NCBI RefSeq assembly: GCF_023652955.1
Contig: NZ_JAKLOY010000003.1
Coordinates: forward strand, 372,001 to 436,000
From: Geomonas sp. Red32
GTDB taxonomy: Bacteria; Desulfobacterota; Desulfuromonadia; Geobacterales; Geobacteraceae
Reading direction: 5' to 3'
Length of the DNA: 64,000 nt
Part shown: positions 62,400 through 64,000 of the stretch, in pieces
How positions within the stretch are numbered: the first letter of the stretch is position 1
Layout: each line of letters begins with the position of its first letter
The notes under the pieces: generated by a model
What the model was told of the DNA's origin: nothing
The model's input: the letters and a program-made list of their open reading frames with translations, nothing else
Database searches by the model: none
Position numbers and translations under genes: made by a program

Positions 62400-64000
62400 A
62401 TGGCAAAGCTATTCAAAGGCGCGGAATACCTGATCTCCGCAGCAGGCAAGAATGACATCTTTACCCCCGAGGACTTCACCGACGAACAGCGCCAGATCGG
62501 CGAGACCACCGAGCAGTTCGTCCTCAACGAGGTGCTTCCGCACCGCGAAAGGCTGGAGGAGAAGGACCTTCCGCTCAACGTGGAGCTGATGAAGAAATGC
62601 GGCGAGCTCGGGCTCCTCATGATCGACGCCCCCGAGGAGTACGGCGGGCTCGAGCTCGACAAGGCCACCAGCATGCTGGCCGCCGAGAAGCTGGCCCCGG
62701 CCGGCTCCTTCTCGGTCACCTACTCGGCCCACACCGGCATCGGCACCCTGCCGCTCGTTTACTACGGCACCCCGGCGCAGAAGGAGAAGTACCTCGGGAA
62801 GATCATCTCCGGAGAGTGGGTCGCCGCCTACTGCCTGACCGAGCCGGGCTCCGGTTCCGACGCCCTCGGCGCCTCGGCCACTGCGCGGCTCTCCGAGGAC
62901 GGCAAGCACTACATCCTTAACGGGACCAAGCAGTTCATCACCAACGGCGGTATCGCCAACCTCTACACCGTCTTCGCGAAGATCGACAAGGAGCACTTTA
63001 CCGGCTTCCTGGTCGAGCGCGACACCGAGGGGCTTTCCGTCGGGGCAGAGGAGCACAAGATGGGGGTGCGCGGTTCCTCCACCACCCAGATCATCCTGGA
63101 AGACGCCAAGGTCCCGGTGGAGAACCTCCTGGGCGAGATCGGCAAGGGGCACAAGATCGCCTTCAACGTGCTGAACGTGGGCCGCTTCAAGCTGGGTGCC
63201 GGTGTCACCGGCGCTGCCAAGCGGGCCATCACCGAGGGGATCCGCTACGCCAACGAGAGAAAGGCCTTCGGGGTCCCCATCTCTTCCTTCGGCGCACTGC
63301 AGGAGAAGATCGCCGACGCCAGCGCCGCCATCTTCGCCTCCGAGTCGGTCGTCTACCGCCTGGCAGGCCTGATCGACGACCGCCTCGCCACCATCCCGAA
63401 AGGAACCGAGAACTATTACGAGGCTTACCAGGAAGGGATTGAGGAGTACTCCATCGAGTGCGCCATCGCCAAGGTCTTCTGCTCCGAGGTGCTGGCCGAC
63501 GTGGTCGACCAGGTGGTCCAGATCCACGGCGGCTACGGCTTCATCGCCGAGTACCCGGCGGAGAGCTTCTACCGCGACGAGAGGATCAACCGCATCTGGG
63601 AGGGGACCAACGAGATTAACCGCCTGCTGATCCCCGGCATCATCTTGAAGCGCGCCATGAAAGGCGAGATCCCGCTGCAGAAGGAGGCGATGAAGGCCTT
63701 CGAATCGCTCATGTCTCCTTCCTTCGAGGAGCTGGAGGATGTGCCGTTCGCGGCCGAGAAGGCGCTGGTGGCGGGGCTCAAGCAGGCCTTCCTGGTGCTG
63801 GCAGGCTCCGGCGTCCAGAAGTTTATGAACAACATCAAGGACGAGCAGGAGATTCTCATGGCGGTGGCCGATGTGGCCATCGGAATCTTCGCCATCGAAA
63901 GCGCCGTCTTGCGCGCCGAGAAGATGATGGCCAGCGTGAGCGAGGCCAAGCGGAAGTCGGTCGAGTCGGCGGTGAAGATCTTTGCCTTCAACGCCTCCGA
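62400..64000 (+). CDS. Acyl-CoA dehydrogenase (3' end outside window)
   Basis: 533 residues are in the window, open to the edge. ATG 62400 has GAGGTGAC upstream. Conserved elements are YCLTEPGSGSDALGA (FAD/substrate loop), NGTKQFITNGGIA, GVRGSSTTQIILED, GRFKLGAGVTGAAKRA and the Glu-containing RINRIWEGTNEINRL region. The extra C-terminal domain beyond about residue 400 resembles VLCAD/FadE-type long forms. It performs the first beta-oxidation step and is the last visible member of the FadN-A-E-like run. Confidence 0.93.
   Translation, partial: MAKLFKGAEYLISAAGKNDIFTPEDFTDEQRQIGETTEQFVLNEVLPHRERLEEKDLPLNVELMKKCGELGLLMIDAPEEYGGLELDKATSMLAAEKLAPAGSFSVTYSAHTGIGTLPLVYYGTPAQKEKYLGKIISGEWVAAYCLTEPGSGSDALGASATARLSEDGKHYILNGTKQFITNGGIANLYTVFAKIDKEHFTGFLVERDTEGLSVGAEEHKMGVRGSSTTQIILEDAKVPVENLLGEIGKGHKIAFNVLNVGRFKLGAGVTGAAKRAITEGIRYANERKAFGVPISSFGALQEKIADASAAIFASESVVYRLAGLIDDRLATIPKGTENYYEAYQEGIEEYSIECAIAKVFCSEVLADVVDQVVQIHGGYGFIAEYPAESFYRDERINRIWEGTNEINRLLIPGIILKRAMKGEIPLQKEAMKAFESLMSPSFEELEDVPFAAEKALVAGLKQAFLVLAGSGVQKFMNNIKDEQEILMAVADVAIGIFAIESAVLRAEKMMASVSEAKRKSVESAVKIFAFNAS

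Overview
This 64 kb window is GC-rich chromosomal DNA from a delta-type, metal-respiring bacterium of the Geobacter group (Geobacterales). The case rests on abundant CXXCH multiheme cytochromes, a periplasmic Hyb-type [NiFe] hydrogenase operon (small subunit, HybA, HybB, large subunit, protease), a porin/rhodanese/cytochrome cluster matching the selenite/tellurite-reduction 'ext' operon of Geobacter, and a fadNAE-like beta-oxidation block. Species cannot be fixed from sequence alone.

Layout. 1-2.3 kb (minus): an FAD reductase cut by the window edge, overlapping a cyclopropane fatty-acid synthase. 2.8-5.5 kb: a 7TMR-DISM histidine kinase and its OmpR-type regulator. 5.6-7.1 kb: decayed accessory DNA with tandem repeats, a ParB-like fragment, a truncated REP-type transposase, a small promoter-driven gene of unknown function and a cluster of palindromic boxes. 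7.1-12.7 kb: eight one-way small gene cassettes separated by seven imperfect inverted repeats with integron attC architecture, plus a possible remnant of an eighth. No integrase is visible, so this is a CALIN-type integron cassette array. 12.8-13.8 kb: a Xre/RES toxin-antitoxin pair. 13.9-19.7 kb (minus): the hydrogenase operon. 20.3-25.8 kb: a very large hybrid histidine kinase and a REC-GGDEF diguanylate cyclase.

26-40.4 kb is the centrepiece. A sigma-54-like promoter precedes a porin, a small secreted protein ending in Ala-Gly-Cys and a monoheme triple-rhodanese protein. These are followed by a PsrABC-type molybdoenzyme complex, a Lys/Glu-rich secreted protein also ending in Ala-Gly-Cys, an internal terminator, a 12-heme lipoprotein, a 9-heme cytochrome, a Rieske protein, a split b6/IV-type quinol complex and a tetraheme cytochrome. 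The run ends with an Rdx/SelW-family protein whose CxxU motif is encoded by an in-frame TGA with a SECIS-like hairpin, so it is very probably a selenoprotein, and a Cys-rich unknown. This could link quinol oxidation to oxyanion or sulfur/selenium reduction at the periplasm or outer surface. 40.4-46.5 kb adds a homocysteine S-methyltransferase-like protein, an L,D-transpeptidase-fold lipoprotein, Mo-cofactor genes (moeA, a ModE-like regulator, mobA) and a 9-heme cytochrome. 46.9-48.6 kb carries a CoA-disulfide-reductase/rhodanese fusion with a strong promoter and terminator.

48.8-51.5 kb (minus): an HTH protein and a c-heme PAS-GGDEF sensor. 51.8-64 kb is a lipid-use region. FadL, a VolA-like surface lipase, an RHH regulator and an SCP2-type protein lie on the minus strand. 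Divergently, acyl-CoA synthetase, a 3-hydroxyacyl-CoA dehydrogenase/enoyl-CoA hydratase, thiolase and acyl-CoA dehydrogenase (cut by the window end) lie on the plus strand. Several GC-rich REP/BIME-like repeats sit between genes.
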